64,000 bases of DNA. It comes from Larkinella rosea (GTDB lineage: Bacteria > Bacteroidota > Bacteroidia > Cytophagales > Spirosomataceae). The position numbers and the translations under genes are program-made. The notes beneath the pieces were generated by a model. That model searched no databases. It was not told the DNA's origin and saw only the letters and a program-made list of their open reading frames with translations. The stretch covers positions 496,001 through 560,000 of the forward strand of contig NZ_RQJO01000015.1 of NCBI RefSeq assembly GCF_003858635.1, given 5' to 3'. Positions 50,660 to 59,353 of this stretch are shown in pieces. Positions within the stretch are counted from its first letter, which is position 1. Each line of letters starts with the position of its first letter.

Positions 50660-51304
50660 ATGAAACGACTCCTTTTTTCAGTAACTCTTGCGCTGGCGGT
50701 TTTTACCAGCACATTTGCCCAAAATGAAAAATACACGAAAGCGATGGAAGAAGCCATTGCCAAAGTGAAATTCACGACGCCAACGCCCGAACTCCAGCAA
50801 GCCGCCGGGCAGCTTGAGCGCATCGGCAGTGCCGAAACCGCCGAATGGTTGCCCAATTATTGGGCGGCTTACGCCAACGCCGTGCTTTCTTTCAAAGAAA
50901 CCGATAAGGGCAAAAAAGACGCGTTGCTCGACAAAGCCGATGCGTTTTACAAAAAAATTGCCGGTCAGCAGGCTGATAACGACGAACTGATGGTGTTGGC
51001 GGCTGCGTTGGCGAGCGCCCGCTTATCCGTCGATCCCGAAAACCGCTGGCAGGAATACGGCCAGATTTTTCAGACCAATCTCGACAAGGCCAAACAGAAG
51101 AATCCCGAAAATCCGCGGATTTATCTGTTGCAGGGACAGTCGTTGTTTTACACGCCGGAGCAGTATGGCGGGGGAAAAACCGTGGCCTGTCCGGTGTTGA
51201 AACAAGCCGGGGAAAAATTCGCTAAATTCAAACCGGCATCAACCATTCACCCCAGTTGGGGAGCCGACACGGATCAGTATCTGCTGAGTCAGTGCGGTCA
51301 GTAA
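50660..51304 (+). CDS. Secreted helical-repeat (TPR-like) protein of unknown function
   Basis: 214 residues. Signal peptide MKRLLFSVTLALAVFTSTFAQ. The mature part is helical with repeat-like blocks: TPELQQAAGQLERIGSAETA, WLPNYWAAYANAVLSFKETD, KKDALLDKADAFYKKIAGQQ and NPRIYLLQGQSLFYTPEQYG, which resemble TPR-type helices. It ends ADTDQYLLSQCGQ. Likely periplasmic. It lies between the TonB receptor and the LytS kinase; its ATG is the first after the inverted repeat. Role unknown; perhaps a coupling or sensing part for the receptor and kinase. Confidence 0.8.
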   Translation: MKRLLFSVTLALAVFTSTFAQNEKYTKAMEEAIAKVKFTTPTPELQQAAGQLERIGSAETAEWLPNYWAAYANAVLSFKETDKGKKDALLDKADAFYKKIAGQQADNDELMVLAAALASARLSVDPENRWQEYGQIFQTNLDKAKQKNPENPRIYLLQGQSLFYTPEQYGGGKTVACPVLKQAGEKFAKFKPASTIHPSWGADTDQYLLSQCGQ

Positions 51305-51328
51305 GTGCCACTAGCCCGTTCGTCATTT

Positions 51329-52495
51329 ATGAGTTTATTTCAGAAATTGAAAGGTAGAAAACTGTTCATTCAGAGCAGCTTGCGCGACTGGCTGATTTCA
51401 ATTGCGGTTTGCGCCATGATGGTTTACGGGCTGAGCGGTATCATTTATTTTACACTGGAACTGGCTAACCCAACTGGCGAATACATCGGAATCACGGTGA
51501 TGATCTGTGTCAGTAACCTGGTCAATGCGGCTGGTGTGCTGTTAATCTGTTCACTGTTCGGGCTGGTGGCACACCGGTTTCCATCAGCCTGGGTGCAGCA
51601 CCTGATTTTATCCCTGATCTTTTTGGTGGTGGTTGGTGCACTCAATTACCTGATCTGGAGAGGCCTGATGATCCGCTATTTTGACCCATCGAAAATCGCG
51701 GTGTATCGGAATAGCGGCAATAATTTGTCGCAGCTTTACCTGTTGTGCCCCATTGTGGTAGGAAACCTGTTTTTCTATTTTCAGCAGCGCGCCCGCACGT
51801 TTACCCGAAAAATAACGGAGCAGGAATACCAGCTGCTGCACCTGGAACAGCAGAAAACCCGGGCCGAACTGGAAGCGCTGCAAGCCAAAATCAACCCGCA
51901 TTTTCTGTATAATGCCCTGAACTCCATTGCCAGTTTGGTGCATGACGAACCCGACCGCGCCGAACGAATGGTGGTGTTGCTGTCCAAATTGTTCCGGTAT
52001 TCGACCGGGATGAAAAACCGCTATTTCAACTCCATTGCCGATGAACTGGAAATGGTGCGGACGTACCTGGACGTGGAGCAGGTGCGGTTTGGCGATCGGC
52101 TGACGTACCGCATCGACCTCACGGATAAAACCCTGAATGAAGTGCAGATTCCGCAGTTTCTGCTGCAACCGCTGGTCGAAAACGCCATCAAACACGGTAT
52201 TTCGAAAGTCGCCGGGCCGGGAGCGATCATTCTCCGGATTACGGAGGAAAATGGCTGGCTGAACTGCCGGATTCACGACAACGGACCGGTTTTTCCGGAA
52301 GAACTCGTAGCGGGCTACGGCCTGCAAAGCATTCAGGATAAACTGAAGCTGCTGTATGGCTACGACGCCCGATTACTGGTTGAAAACAAGCCCGTTAAAG
52401 AAGTGATTGTGCAGGTTAAAAAAGAGCGGCTGAGCCGTTCGCCCGAGGTGATCCGGCAGTCGCTGTCTCCTGAAACAACAGTAAACAATCGATGA
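51329..52495 (+). CDS. LytS-type sensor histidine kinase
   Basis: 388 residues. Four membrane helices in the first ~150 residues, then a coiled coil (EQEYQLLHLEQQKTRAELEA) and a His_kinase domain whose phospho-acceptor box is KINPHFLYNALNSIASL with His191. The ATPase part has FLLQPLVENAIKHGISKVAG and GYGLQSIQDKLKLLYG. I use the ATG at 51329; a GTG 24 nt earlier is possible. Its stop overlaps the next gene by ATGA, so kinase and small membrane protein are translationally coupled. Confidence 0.9.
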   Translation: MSLFQKLKGRKLFIQSSLRDWLISIAVCAMMVYGLSGIIYFTLELANPTGEYIGITVMICVSNLVNAAGVLLICSLFGLVAHRFPSAWVQHLILSLIFLVVVGALNYLIWRGLMIRYFDPSKIAVYRNSGNNLSQLYLLCPIVVGNLFFYFQQRARTFTRKITEQEYQLLHLEQQKTRAELEALQAKINPHFLYNALNSIASLVHDEPDRAERMVVLLSKLFRYSTGMKNRYFNSIADELEMVRTYLDVEQVRFGDRLTYRIDLTDKTLNEVQIPQFLLQPLVENAIKHGISKVAGPGAIILRITEENGWLNCRIHDNGPVFPEELVAGYGLQSIQDKLKLLYGYDARLLVENKPVKEVIVQVKKERLSRSPEVIRQSLSPETTVNNR

Positions 52496-52758
52496 AAGCC
52501 GCTACTGAACGCAAATTGATCCGCTGGATTCACATCATTGCCAGCATTCCCATCATCGGCTACATTTACGGGCCGGTTTCCCAAATTCCCGAAGCCGCTT
52601 TGATGGTCAAAGCCGGGATTGTGCCGCTCGTTGTGCTGTCCGGTTTCTGGCTCTGGAAAGGCCATTGGGTTAAAAAACTTTTTGGCAGTCAACCAAAGAA
52701 TGGGCCGACGCCGGGACGCCGAAAACCGGGTCCACCATCGCTGAAACTTAACGCGTGA
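52492..52758 (+). CDS. Small membrane protein between kinase and regulator
   Basis: 88 residues with two membrane segments (about 10-26, WIHIIASIPIIGYIYGP; and 38-56, VKAGIVPLVVLSGFWLW) and a basic, Pro-rich tail (KNGPTPGRRKPGPPSLKL). No family recognised with certainty. It overlaps the kinase stop by 4 nt and is 3 nt from the regulator start, an arrangement that suggests an accessory part of the two-component system. His14 in helix 1 could be functional. Confidence 0.65.
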   Translation: MKAATERKLIRWIHIIASIPIIGYIYGPVSQIPEAALMVKAGIVPLVVLSGFWLWKGHWVKKLFGSQPKNGPTPGRRKPGPPSLKLNA

Positions 52759-52761
52759 ATC

Positions 52762-53529
52762 ATGGCCAATCAATTTCCCCTCCGAACTCTGTTAGTCGAC
52801 GACGAACCACTGGCCATCAACCGACTCCGGCGTCTGTTGGGCCGGTATGCCGACACCTTCGAAATTGTGGGCGAAGCGGTGAACGGGCTGGAAGGGCTCA
52901 AAGCCGTGGAAGCGCTGGAACCGGAGCTGATTTTTCTGGATATTGAAATGCCGGGACTGAACGGGTTTGAAATGCTGGCCAAACTGCCCTATCTGCCGAT
53001 TGTGGTTTTTGCCACGGCCTACGACGATTACGCCGTTCGCGCTTTCGAAGAAAACTCGATCGATTACCTGCTGAAACCGATTGAGCCGGAACGTCTGGAA
53101 AAAACCGTCGAACGCATCCGGAAATCCCAGGCGACGCCGGTTGGCCCCGGGCCGGATTTGCGGCACGTGCTGGAAATGCTGAAACCGAAGAAAGAACTGC
53201 ATTCCATTTCCGTTAAAACCGGGGACCGTATTCTGCTGATTCCGTTGACCAGCATTGCCTGGTTCGAAGCCGAAGACAAGTACGTTTTTCTGCATACCAT
53301 CGACGGTGAGCAGTTTCTAACCAATTATACGATTTCTACACTCGAAGAAAAACTACCCGACACCTTCACCCGAATCAGCCGCTCAACGTTATTGAATTCC
53401 CACCATATTCGGGAAATTCAGCGGCATTTCAACGGGAAATTTGTCATCATCATGCGGGATAAAAAGGCCACTCAACTGATGACAGGCAGCAGTTTTCACG
53501 ACAATCTGAAAAGTCTGATGGAGTTATAA
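52762..53529 (+). CDS. LytTR-type response regulator
   Basis: 255 residues. Receiver domain ~8-120 with the phosphorylation site Asp60 (LIFLDIEMPGLNGFEML), Asp13/Asp14 acid pair and Lys in DYLLKPIEPERLEKTVERIR. The LytTR DNA-binding domain covers ~150-250 (ISVKTGDRILLIPLTSIAWF, TRISRSTLLNSHHIREIQRH). Partner of the LytS kinase upstream. The last 6 nt overlap the 3' end of the convergent hybrid sensor gene. Confidence 0.93.
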   Translation: MANQFPLRTLLVDDEPLAINRLRRLLGRYADTFEIVGEAVNGLEGLKAVEALEPELIFLDIEMPGLNGFEMLAKLPYLPIVVFATAYDDYAVRAFEENSIDYLLKPIEPERLEKTVERIRKSQATPVGPGPDLRHVLEMLKPKKELHSISVKTGDRILLIPLTSIAWFEAEDKYVFLHTIDGEQFLTNYTISTLEEKLPDTFTRISRSTLLNSHHIREIQRHFNGKFVIIMRDKKATQLMTGSSFHDNLKSLMEL

Positions 53530-56500
53530 CACGCGCTGGTGGACGGGTCGTTTATCCGTAATGGGCGGGTAATCGTCGGGCTGTTCCGGGGGTGTAAGCT
53601 CGTCGGTCGTACGGAGGAGCGCCATAGGATATTTCCCAAAACGTTGTAAAAACAGGCGTGAAAAATACACGGTATCCTGAAAACCCACAGCGTAACAAAC
53701 TTCTTTGACGGTGGTAAATCGTTGATTTTCCAGCCATTCGCGGGCGGTTTGCAGCCGGATTTCCTGGATAAACTGGTTGGGCGAAAAACCGGTCAGCTTT
53801 TTCAAGCGCCGATACAACTGCCGTTCGCTGCTGTGGACGGCATCGGCCAGGGTGTTCACCTGAAAATACCGGTTGGTCAGGTTTTTCAGGGTAACCTGTT
53901 GCAGCTGGATCAGCCATTCATCTTCCACCGAAGGCGGGGACGCCAGAGCGGTTTCGCCGGGAAGGTGTTGTTGCCAGACCGTCCGTTCCTGCGACCGTTC
54001 GAACAGGTTGCTGATGCGCGTGAGCAGTTCGTCTTCATCGAATGGTTTGGTCATGTAATCAGCAACGCCGAGCCGCAGGGCCTGCAACTTCACATCCTGG
54101 CTGGTACGCGCCGTTAACATCAAAACCGGAATATCGCGCAAGTCGGGGTGCTGCCGGATTTCGTTCACCAGCGCCAGTCCGTCCATATCGGGCATCATCA
54201 GGTCCGTCAGAATCAGCTGCGGATAATCAGTATTGGTTAAGGTATTCAGCCAATCCCAGGCTTCGCGCCCGTTGCGGGTCGTGTGCAGCAGGTGAGCAGG
54301 CGCTAGAATCGTGCTCAGGTATTCCGTCATATCCGGATTGTCTTCTACCAGCAGAATCCGGGAACGTACTGGATTCGCTTCCGGCTCCGGCGAATCCGCA
54401 ACCGGCTCGAGTTGAGCTGGCGATGGGGGGGCTGGGGCAGTTTGGAGCGGAGAAACCGGTTCGTAGGGGTAGGTAAAGCTAAACGTACTGCCTTTTCCGA
54501 GTTGGCTGGCTACGGTTAGCTGTCCGCCCCAAAGGTGGCAGTATTCGTGCGATAACGCAAGCCCGATGCCCGTACCGCCCCGCAATGGTGCATCCGGTTG
54601 TTGCGACTGGTAATACCGTTCAAAGATGTGGGGAAGATCGTCGGGATGAATGCCGCTTCCGGTATCCTGCACTGCCACCCGAACAGCCTTGTCCTGCTTC
54701 AGCACCTGAACCGAAACCACACCACCCGCCGGGGTAAATTTCAGGGCATTGGCGAGCAAATTGGTTAATACGGTTTCGATCTTGACGGTGTCGAGCAGCA
54801 TCCAGATGGGTTGGCCGGTGCCTTCCACCGTCAGTTTGATGCCCGTATAGTCGGCCTGGGACATAAATTTAGACACCGTTTGGTTGGTAACCTGCGCCAA
54901 GTCGGCAGGCTGGTTGGCCAATTGCATCTGGCTGGCATCGAGTTTGGACAGATCGAGCAGGTCGCTCACCATCGTCAGCAACTGCCGCGCGTTTCGGTCC
55001 ATGGTGTTGACGAGTCGGGTCAGCGACGGATCGGAAAGCTGCTTCGACAAATGCGTTAAGGGGCCCAGCAACAGGGTGAGGGGGGTTCGGAATTCATGCG
55101 AAACATTGGCAAAAAAACGGGACTTCAGGGTAGCGCTGGCCTGCAGGTCGGCCGCCTGCTGTTCAATAACGGCCTTATCCTGAGCAATCTGAGCCGTTCG
55201 CCGGTTCACTTCTTCTTCCAGCCGCCGGGTTTCCTGCCGGAGCCGGTAGTTTCGCCATTGGAAAAAGCCAATGGTTAAGCCGATCAGGGTGAGAAAAATT
55301 AAGGTTAGAAACCAGGTCTGGAGATAAAAGGGCTTTAAAACCCGAATCGGGATGGTCAGCGTTCGGGAAGCCCATTGTCCGTTGGGGTTCTGGGCCCGCA
55401 CCTGAAGCTGGTAGGTGCCGGGAAGTAAGCCATTGATGGAAACATCGCGCCGAAACTGGGCGGTCCAGTAGTTCTGCCAGCCGACAATTCGGTATAAAAG
55501 CCGGAACTGCCGCCCATACCGGTAATCGAGCAAGGCAAACGAAAGCGAAACCGTCCGGTTTTGGGGAGGAATCGTAATTTCCTGGTTTTGTTGAAACTCC
55601 GGCAAGTGATCGGTTCGTTGACCCGTACTGGCGTTGAATTGCTCATAATTGGTCACCCGCAGCGGAACAATCACCGGTTTTTCTTTTATCAGATCATTGG
55701 GCCGAAACGCCGTAATCCCGTTCAGACCGCCGAGAAAAAGCTCACCGTCGGGGCTCTGGTAATAGGATTTCAGGTTGAATTCTTCATGCGTAATGCCGTC
55801 TTTTGGCAGGAAAACCTGCACCTGGTGCGTCTGTTTGTGAAACCGCATCAAGCCATAATTACTGGGCAGCCAAAGATAACCGTTCCGGTCTTCGTGTACG
55901 GAATAGATGTCGTTGTTGGAAAGGCCCTGTTCCTGGGTGAATTGTTGCCAGCGGCCGGTTTTTTGTTCCCAGCGAATCAACCCACCTCCTCGGGTGGCCA
56001 GCCAGTAAATGCCCGGTTGGGTGCGGTCGTGGTGAAGAAAGGTAATGTGGTCGAAAGGCAGGTGATGGGGAGCGGCATCCCTCGAACTATAGCGGGCGGT
56101 GATGCCCCGCAGGGTATCCAGCACATAAAGCCCGGACGACGAAGCAACCCAAAGCCCATTCTGGGTGGAATCCGGGAAAAAGTCGTTGATCCGGCTGGTG
56201 GCCAGTTCCGGGTACTGGTTGTATCGGGTAAAGGGGTGATTTTGTTTCTGTTGGGTATCGAAATAGGACATTCCTTCGTCGTATCCCAACCAAAAGTTGC
56301 GTTTGCCGTCTTCCCAAATAACCCAGCAATATTTCTTAGGATTTGGTTGAAGGGAAAATTTCTGAATGGACAAAGTGATCGGATCAATTTGTACCAGAGA
56401 TTCCGAGATCGCCCAAATCTTCTTTTTATCCCGGCTTAAAATCGCAGGACCGTGTTCACCGGAAATCGCTTTTCGTACTTCCCCGGTTTTTAGATGGATC

Positions 56501-57858
56501 ATGCCGTGCAACGCATTCACCCAGAGCCAGTCACCGGTTTTTACAATACCCCGTGTGCTTAGTTTTGGTATGGCGGTTTCTTCATCCGGCACGTACAAAT
56601 ATCGTTGAAAATGATTGGGTTCTAGGGTAAGAAGGAGAACGCCGTTTTGAGTAGCGACCCAGATGGCACCCGTTCGATCGACAAACAGCTGATTAATATC
56701 AATCAGGCTGGCAACGGGGAAGCCCGATGCGGCTAAGTCGAATACAATGCCACGTTTCGGGTGCCAGGCAAACAGGACGTTTTTACCCAGAAACCAATAT
56801 AGGCCGTGTTTGGCATCGTACACGACTTTATCATTGACAAAGCTGTATTGGGACGGGTTCGGGAAGGGATTTTTCTGAAAAAGAACCGGGACATTGGTCA
56901 ATTTCCCGTCCGGACTCAACTGGTATAACAAGGCATCGATCTGATGCGGCATCAGCCTGGGGAGCTGGCTGGGCAGATTAGCGGGCTCGTCGTAGACGTA
57001 CTTGTAATAAGCTAAATAAATAGTGCCCTGCGAGTCAACCGAAACCGGATGAAGTTGGGCGGGAACGTGTAGCTGCCGACGAATTTTTCCGTTTGGCCAG
57101 ATTTCAGTCAGTTCATTTTCAAGGGGGTTCTCTGAAGCATAGGTAATTAAAGTGGTACCGGCTGGGGTAACAATAAAATTTTTCAACTTCAAAGGCGTCT
57201 TATCTTCATACGATCTTTTATAGTATTTTCTGATTTTTTCGGGGTAGGGGTGCTGGTAGATCTGCTTAAATTTCCCCTGACCTTTATAGAGAAACACGGC
57301 TCCATTTAAATCAGGGATTATAATGGGATCGGTTGGCCGGGCTGAAGCCAGTAATTGGGGAAATCCCAGCAATGAGCCTGACAGATCGAAAGGCAGTTTT
57401 TGATGAAATCGCTTTTCAAAAGAAATCAGTTTCTGTTGGCCCGGAACTAGTATATCAATCTGACTATGTGCTTGCGACCCAAATTTGAATAACCACAGGT
57501 TTCCATCCAGATCGGTACGAATCGAACTCACAGAACCTAACGCGGTTAGTTGAGATGACTTTGTTACCGGATTTGAAGCCTGCTCTACCGGAAACGATTT
57601 AAAAACATGGCCGTCGAATCGATAGGCATTATTGAGAGTACCGATCCAGACATACCCCTGTGGGTCTTGCCCAATGCTCAATATACCCCGCTGGGGGAGC
57701 CCTTCGCCGAGCGAATAATGCTGTACTTTGACAATGTAAGGCGAGTTGGCGCCGATGGATGAAAATACCACCAGAAAACTACCGATCAGAAGCGAAACCG
57801 TTCGTAGCGCAATGGAAAGCCGACATCGTATTTCTGAATCTTTCCCGTTCGTCTGCAT
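53524..57858 (-). CDS. Hybrid two-component sensor (Reg_prop propeller, kinase, receiver, AraC)
   Basis: 1444 residues from the ATG at 57858 (MQTNGKDSEIR, then a signal-anchor); an upstream ATG adds 50 residues. Order: Reg_prop beta-propeller in ~40-740 (GEGLPQRGILSIGQDPQGYV), Y_Y_Y domain ~770-840, membrane helix ~845-868, HisKA with His921 (FANVSHEFRTPLTLLLG), HATPase (GTGIGLALSHEYCHLWGG), receiver with Asp1219 (LILTDLMMPDMDG) and a C-terminal AraC helix-turn-helix (TVKEVCYAVGFQDTVYFSRL). Such proteins sense glycan fragments in the periplasm and turn on polysaccharide genes directly. Confidence 0.95.
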   Translation of the reverse strand: MQTNGKDSEIRCRLSIALRTVSLLIGSFLVVFSSIGANSPYIVKVQHYSLGEGLPQRGILSIGQDPQGYVWIGTLNNAYRFDGHVFKSFPVEQASNPVTKSSQLTALGSVSSIRTDLDGNLWLFKFGSQAHSQIDILVPGQQKLISFEKRFHQKLPFDLSGSLLGFPQLLASARPTDPIIIPDLNGAVFLYKGQGKFKQIYQHPYPEKIRKYYKRSYEDKTPLKLKNFIVTPAGTTLITYASENPLENELTEIWPNGKIRRQLHVPAQLHPVSVDSQGTIYLAYYKYVYDEPANLPSQLPRLMPHQIDALLYQLSPDGKLTNVPVLFQKNPFPNPSQYSFVNDKVVYDAKHGLYWFLGKNVLFAWHPKRGIVFDLAASGFPVASLIDINQLFVDRTGAIWVATQNGVLLLTLEPNHFQRYLYVPDEETAIPKLSTRGIVKTGDWLWVNALHGMIHLKTGEVRKAISGEHGPAILSRDKKKIWAISESLVQIDPITLSIQKFSLQPNPKKYCWVIWEDGKRNFWLGYDEGMSYFDTQQKQNHPFTRYNQYPELATSRINDFFPDSTQNGLWVASSSGLYVLDTLRGITARYSSRDAAPHHLPFDHITFLHHDRTQPGIYWLATRGGGLIRWEQKTGRWQQFTQEQGLSNNDIYSVHEDRNGYLWLPSNYGLMRFHKQTHQVQVFLPKDGITHEEFNLKSYYQSPDGELFLGGLNGITAFRPNDLIKEKPVIVPLRVTNYEQFNASTGQRTDHLPEFQQNQEITIPPQNRTVSLSFALLDYRYGRQFRLLYRIVGWQNYWTAQFRRDVSINGLLPGTYQLQVRAQNPNGQWASRTLTIPIRVLKPFYLQTWFLTLIFLTLIGLTIGFFQWRNYRLRQETRRLEEEVNRRTAQIAQDKAVIEQQAADLQASATLKSRFFANVSHEFRTPLTLLLGPLTHLSKQLSDPSLTRLVNTMDRNARQLLTMVSDLLDLSKLDASQMQLANQPADLAQVTNQTVSKFMSQADYTGIKLTVEGTGQPIWMLLDTVKIETVLTNLLANALKFTPAGGVVSVQVLKQDKAVRVAVQDTGSGIHPDDLPHIFERYYQSQQPDAPLRGGTGIGLALSHEYCHLWGGQLTVASQLGKGSTFSFTYPYEPVSPLQTAPAPPSPAQLEPVADSPEPEANPVRSRILLVEDNPDMTEYLSTILAPAHLLHTTRNGREAWDWLNTLTNTDYPQLILTDLMMPDMDGLALVNEIRQHPDLRDIPVLMLTARTSQDVKLQALRLGVADYMTKPFDEDELLTRISNLFERSQERTVWQQHLPGETALASPPSVEDEWLIQLQQVTLKNLTNRYFQVNTLADAVHSSERQLYRRLKKLTGFSPNQFIQEIRLQTAREWLENQRFTTVKEVCYAVGFQDTVYFSRLFLQRFGKYPMALLRTTDELTPPEQPDDYPPITDKRPVHQRVL

Positions 57859-58542
57859 CAGTATTGCTCCGACAATATTACCTGTTTTTCCACTGTGTCT
57901 CCGGATGCAGTGGAAAAACATTTTACCATACACGTACCTAAATATACGCGAAAATTTCGATTTTCCGCTCAAAACCGCTATTGTCGTGATCATCCGGCCA
58001 TGAAACATGCCGTTTTTGAAACCACTACCCGTATGACGGTGGCAGTATACTTAGAGCGATTCCGATTCTGCCAGCCAAATGGATTCGACCAAAATAGATA
58101 GGCAGATAAGAGGGAAAAAATGAAACAGCATGGCGTTGGTTTTTATCAGTCAGTCGTTTTTCTAGTCTCTTACTTCGCTTGTCTGCCTATAAACCAGTGC
58201 TTTGCAGCATGCTTGTTTTCAAAGAAAACGCGGGTACGACGATGAAAAGGCAAGTGCCGCTTCGCCCTACTGATGAGCCGCCAATGCGGGGAGAAAAGGG
58301 ATCAATCTGCCGTTTTCAGAGACTCTTGAGCCAGCAATGGGCGCAGTCTAACCGGCAATAATTACCTGCCGGAGAAAAACCGGTTTCAGTAAGCTGCGTT
58401 CGTGGCGCTTCTTTTGCCGGCGACCTGCCTTCAAATAACCTCGCATTAAGGGATGTGAGCTTGGATTAAAAATATAATCCGGACATCCGGTCTTCCCATT
58501 TCATTTCTTTTAAAACCGTATGCTTTTTAGTAACTTGCAGTC

Positions 58543-58550
58543 TAATTTTG
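58543..58550 (+). promoter_or_regulatory. Candidate -7 box TAATTTTG before uppS
   Basis: It matches TAnnTTTG, preceded by a T-rich TGCTTTTTAG. It is 60 nt from the uppS ATG, and transcription would begin at the following hairpin. Confidence 0.45.
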
Positions 58551-58551
58551 A

Positions 58552-58573
58552 ACGGCCCACCTCGGCGGGCCGT
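58552..58573 (+). promoter_or_regulatory. GC-rich hairpin at the 5' end of the uppS-bamA-ompH transcript
   Basis: ACGGCCC/GGGCCGT with CC-GG inside the loop. It lies at the expected 5' end of the mRNA. It could protect the mRNA from decay or regulate it; a terminator for an upstream transcript is the alternative, although the T-run is weak. Confidence 0.5.
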
Positions 58574-58609
58574 CTATTTGTTAAAGTTTGTTAAATCCTA
58601 TTCGGCTGA

Positions 58610-59350
58610 ATGAAAGAACTCATTGACCTGAGCAATCTGCCCCGACACATTGCCGTTATTATGGACGGAAATGGACGTTGGGCCAAAAAGCAGGGAGCTG
58701 CGCGGGTGTTCGGCCACCGAAATGCAATCAAGGCCGTTAGGGAGGCCACCGAGGGATGTGCGGAATTGGGGGTGAAATACCTGACACTCTATACATTTTC
58801 GACGGAAAACTGGAACCGCCCCAAACTGGAAATCGATGCACTGATGCATTTGCTGGTGCACACCATCCGGGGGGAAGTTCCAACGCTGATGGAAAATAAC
58901 GTCCGGTTGATGGCTATTGGAAGCATCGATACATTGCCGGGGGATTGCCGCCAGGAATTGACCGAAGCCATTCGACTAACCGAAAATAACAACGGACTCA
59001 ACCTGATTCTGGCGTTGAGTTACAGTGGCAAATGGGATATTGTAGAAGCCACCAAAAAACTGGCCCGGCAAATTCAGGAAGGTACCCTGCAGCCCGACCA
59101 GATCAATGACGAGGTGTTTGGGCAGGCGCTGGCCACGGAAGGCATCGACGAGGTCGATCTGATGATCCGGACGGGGGGCGATCACCGCATCAGTAATTTT
59201 ATGCTTTGGCAACTGGCTTACGCAGAACTTTATATCATGAACGACGTGTTGTGGCCCGATTTTCGTAAACCGCACCTGTGGGAAGCTATTCTGACGTATC
59301 AGAACCGTGAACGGCGTTTTGGAAAGATCAGTGAACAACTCGTGAAGTAA
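58610..59350 (+). CDS. uppS: Isoprenyl transferase / undecaprenyl diphosphate synthase
   Basis: 246 residues. cis-Prenyltransferase that makes undecaprenyl diphosphate, the lipid carrier for peptidoglycan and other glycans. The catalytic Asp19 is in IMDGNGRWAKKQG, the substrate block LTLYTFSTENWNRP follows, and the C-terminal signature is MIRTGGDHRISNFMLWQLAY. In proteobacterial enzymes the last block reads RTSGE; GGDH here is the form I recall from Bacteroidota. It is followed by bamA with 3 nt in between, an envelope operon. Confidence 0.95.
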   Translation: MKELIDLSNLPRHIAVIMDGNGRWAKKQGAARVFGHRNAIKAVREATEGCAELGVKYLTLYTFSTENWNRPKLEIDALMHLLVHTIRGEVPTLMENNVRLMAIGSIDTLPGDCRQELTEAIRLTENNNGLNLILALSYSGKWDIVEATKKLARQIQEGTLQPDQINDEVFGQALATEGIDEVDLMIRTGGDHRISNFMLWQLAYAELYIMNDVLWPDFRKPHLWEAILTYQNRERRFGKISEQLVK

Positions 59351-59353
59351 ACT

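Larger units (their letters stand above)
57859..58609. other. Intergenic region upstream of uppS
   Basis: About 750 bp divergent region with no supportable gene. It carries the hybrid sensor promoter on one side and the uppS promoter on the other. AT-rich blocks near 58090-58150 and 58480-58550 are the only candidates. No RNA gene recognised. Confidence 0.45.

Noticed and set aside
58179-58361. Short frame upstream of uppS (about 60 codons)
   Set aside because: No start context, no family features and no conserved neighbour; likely chance.
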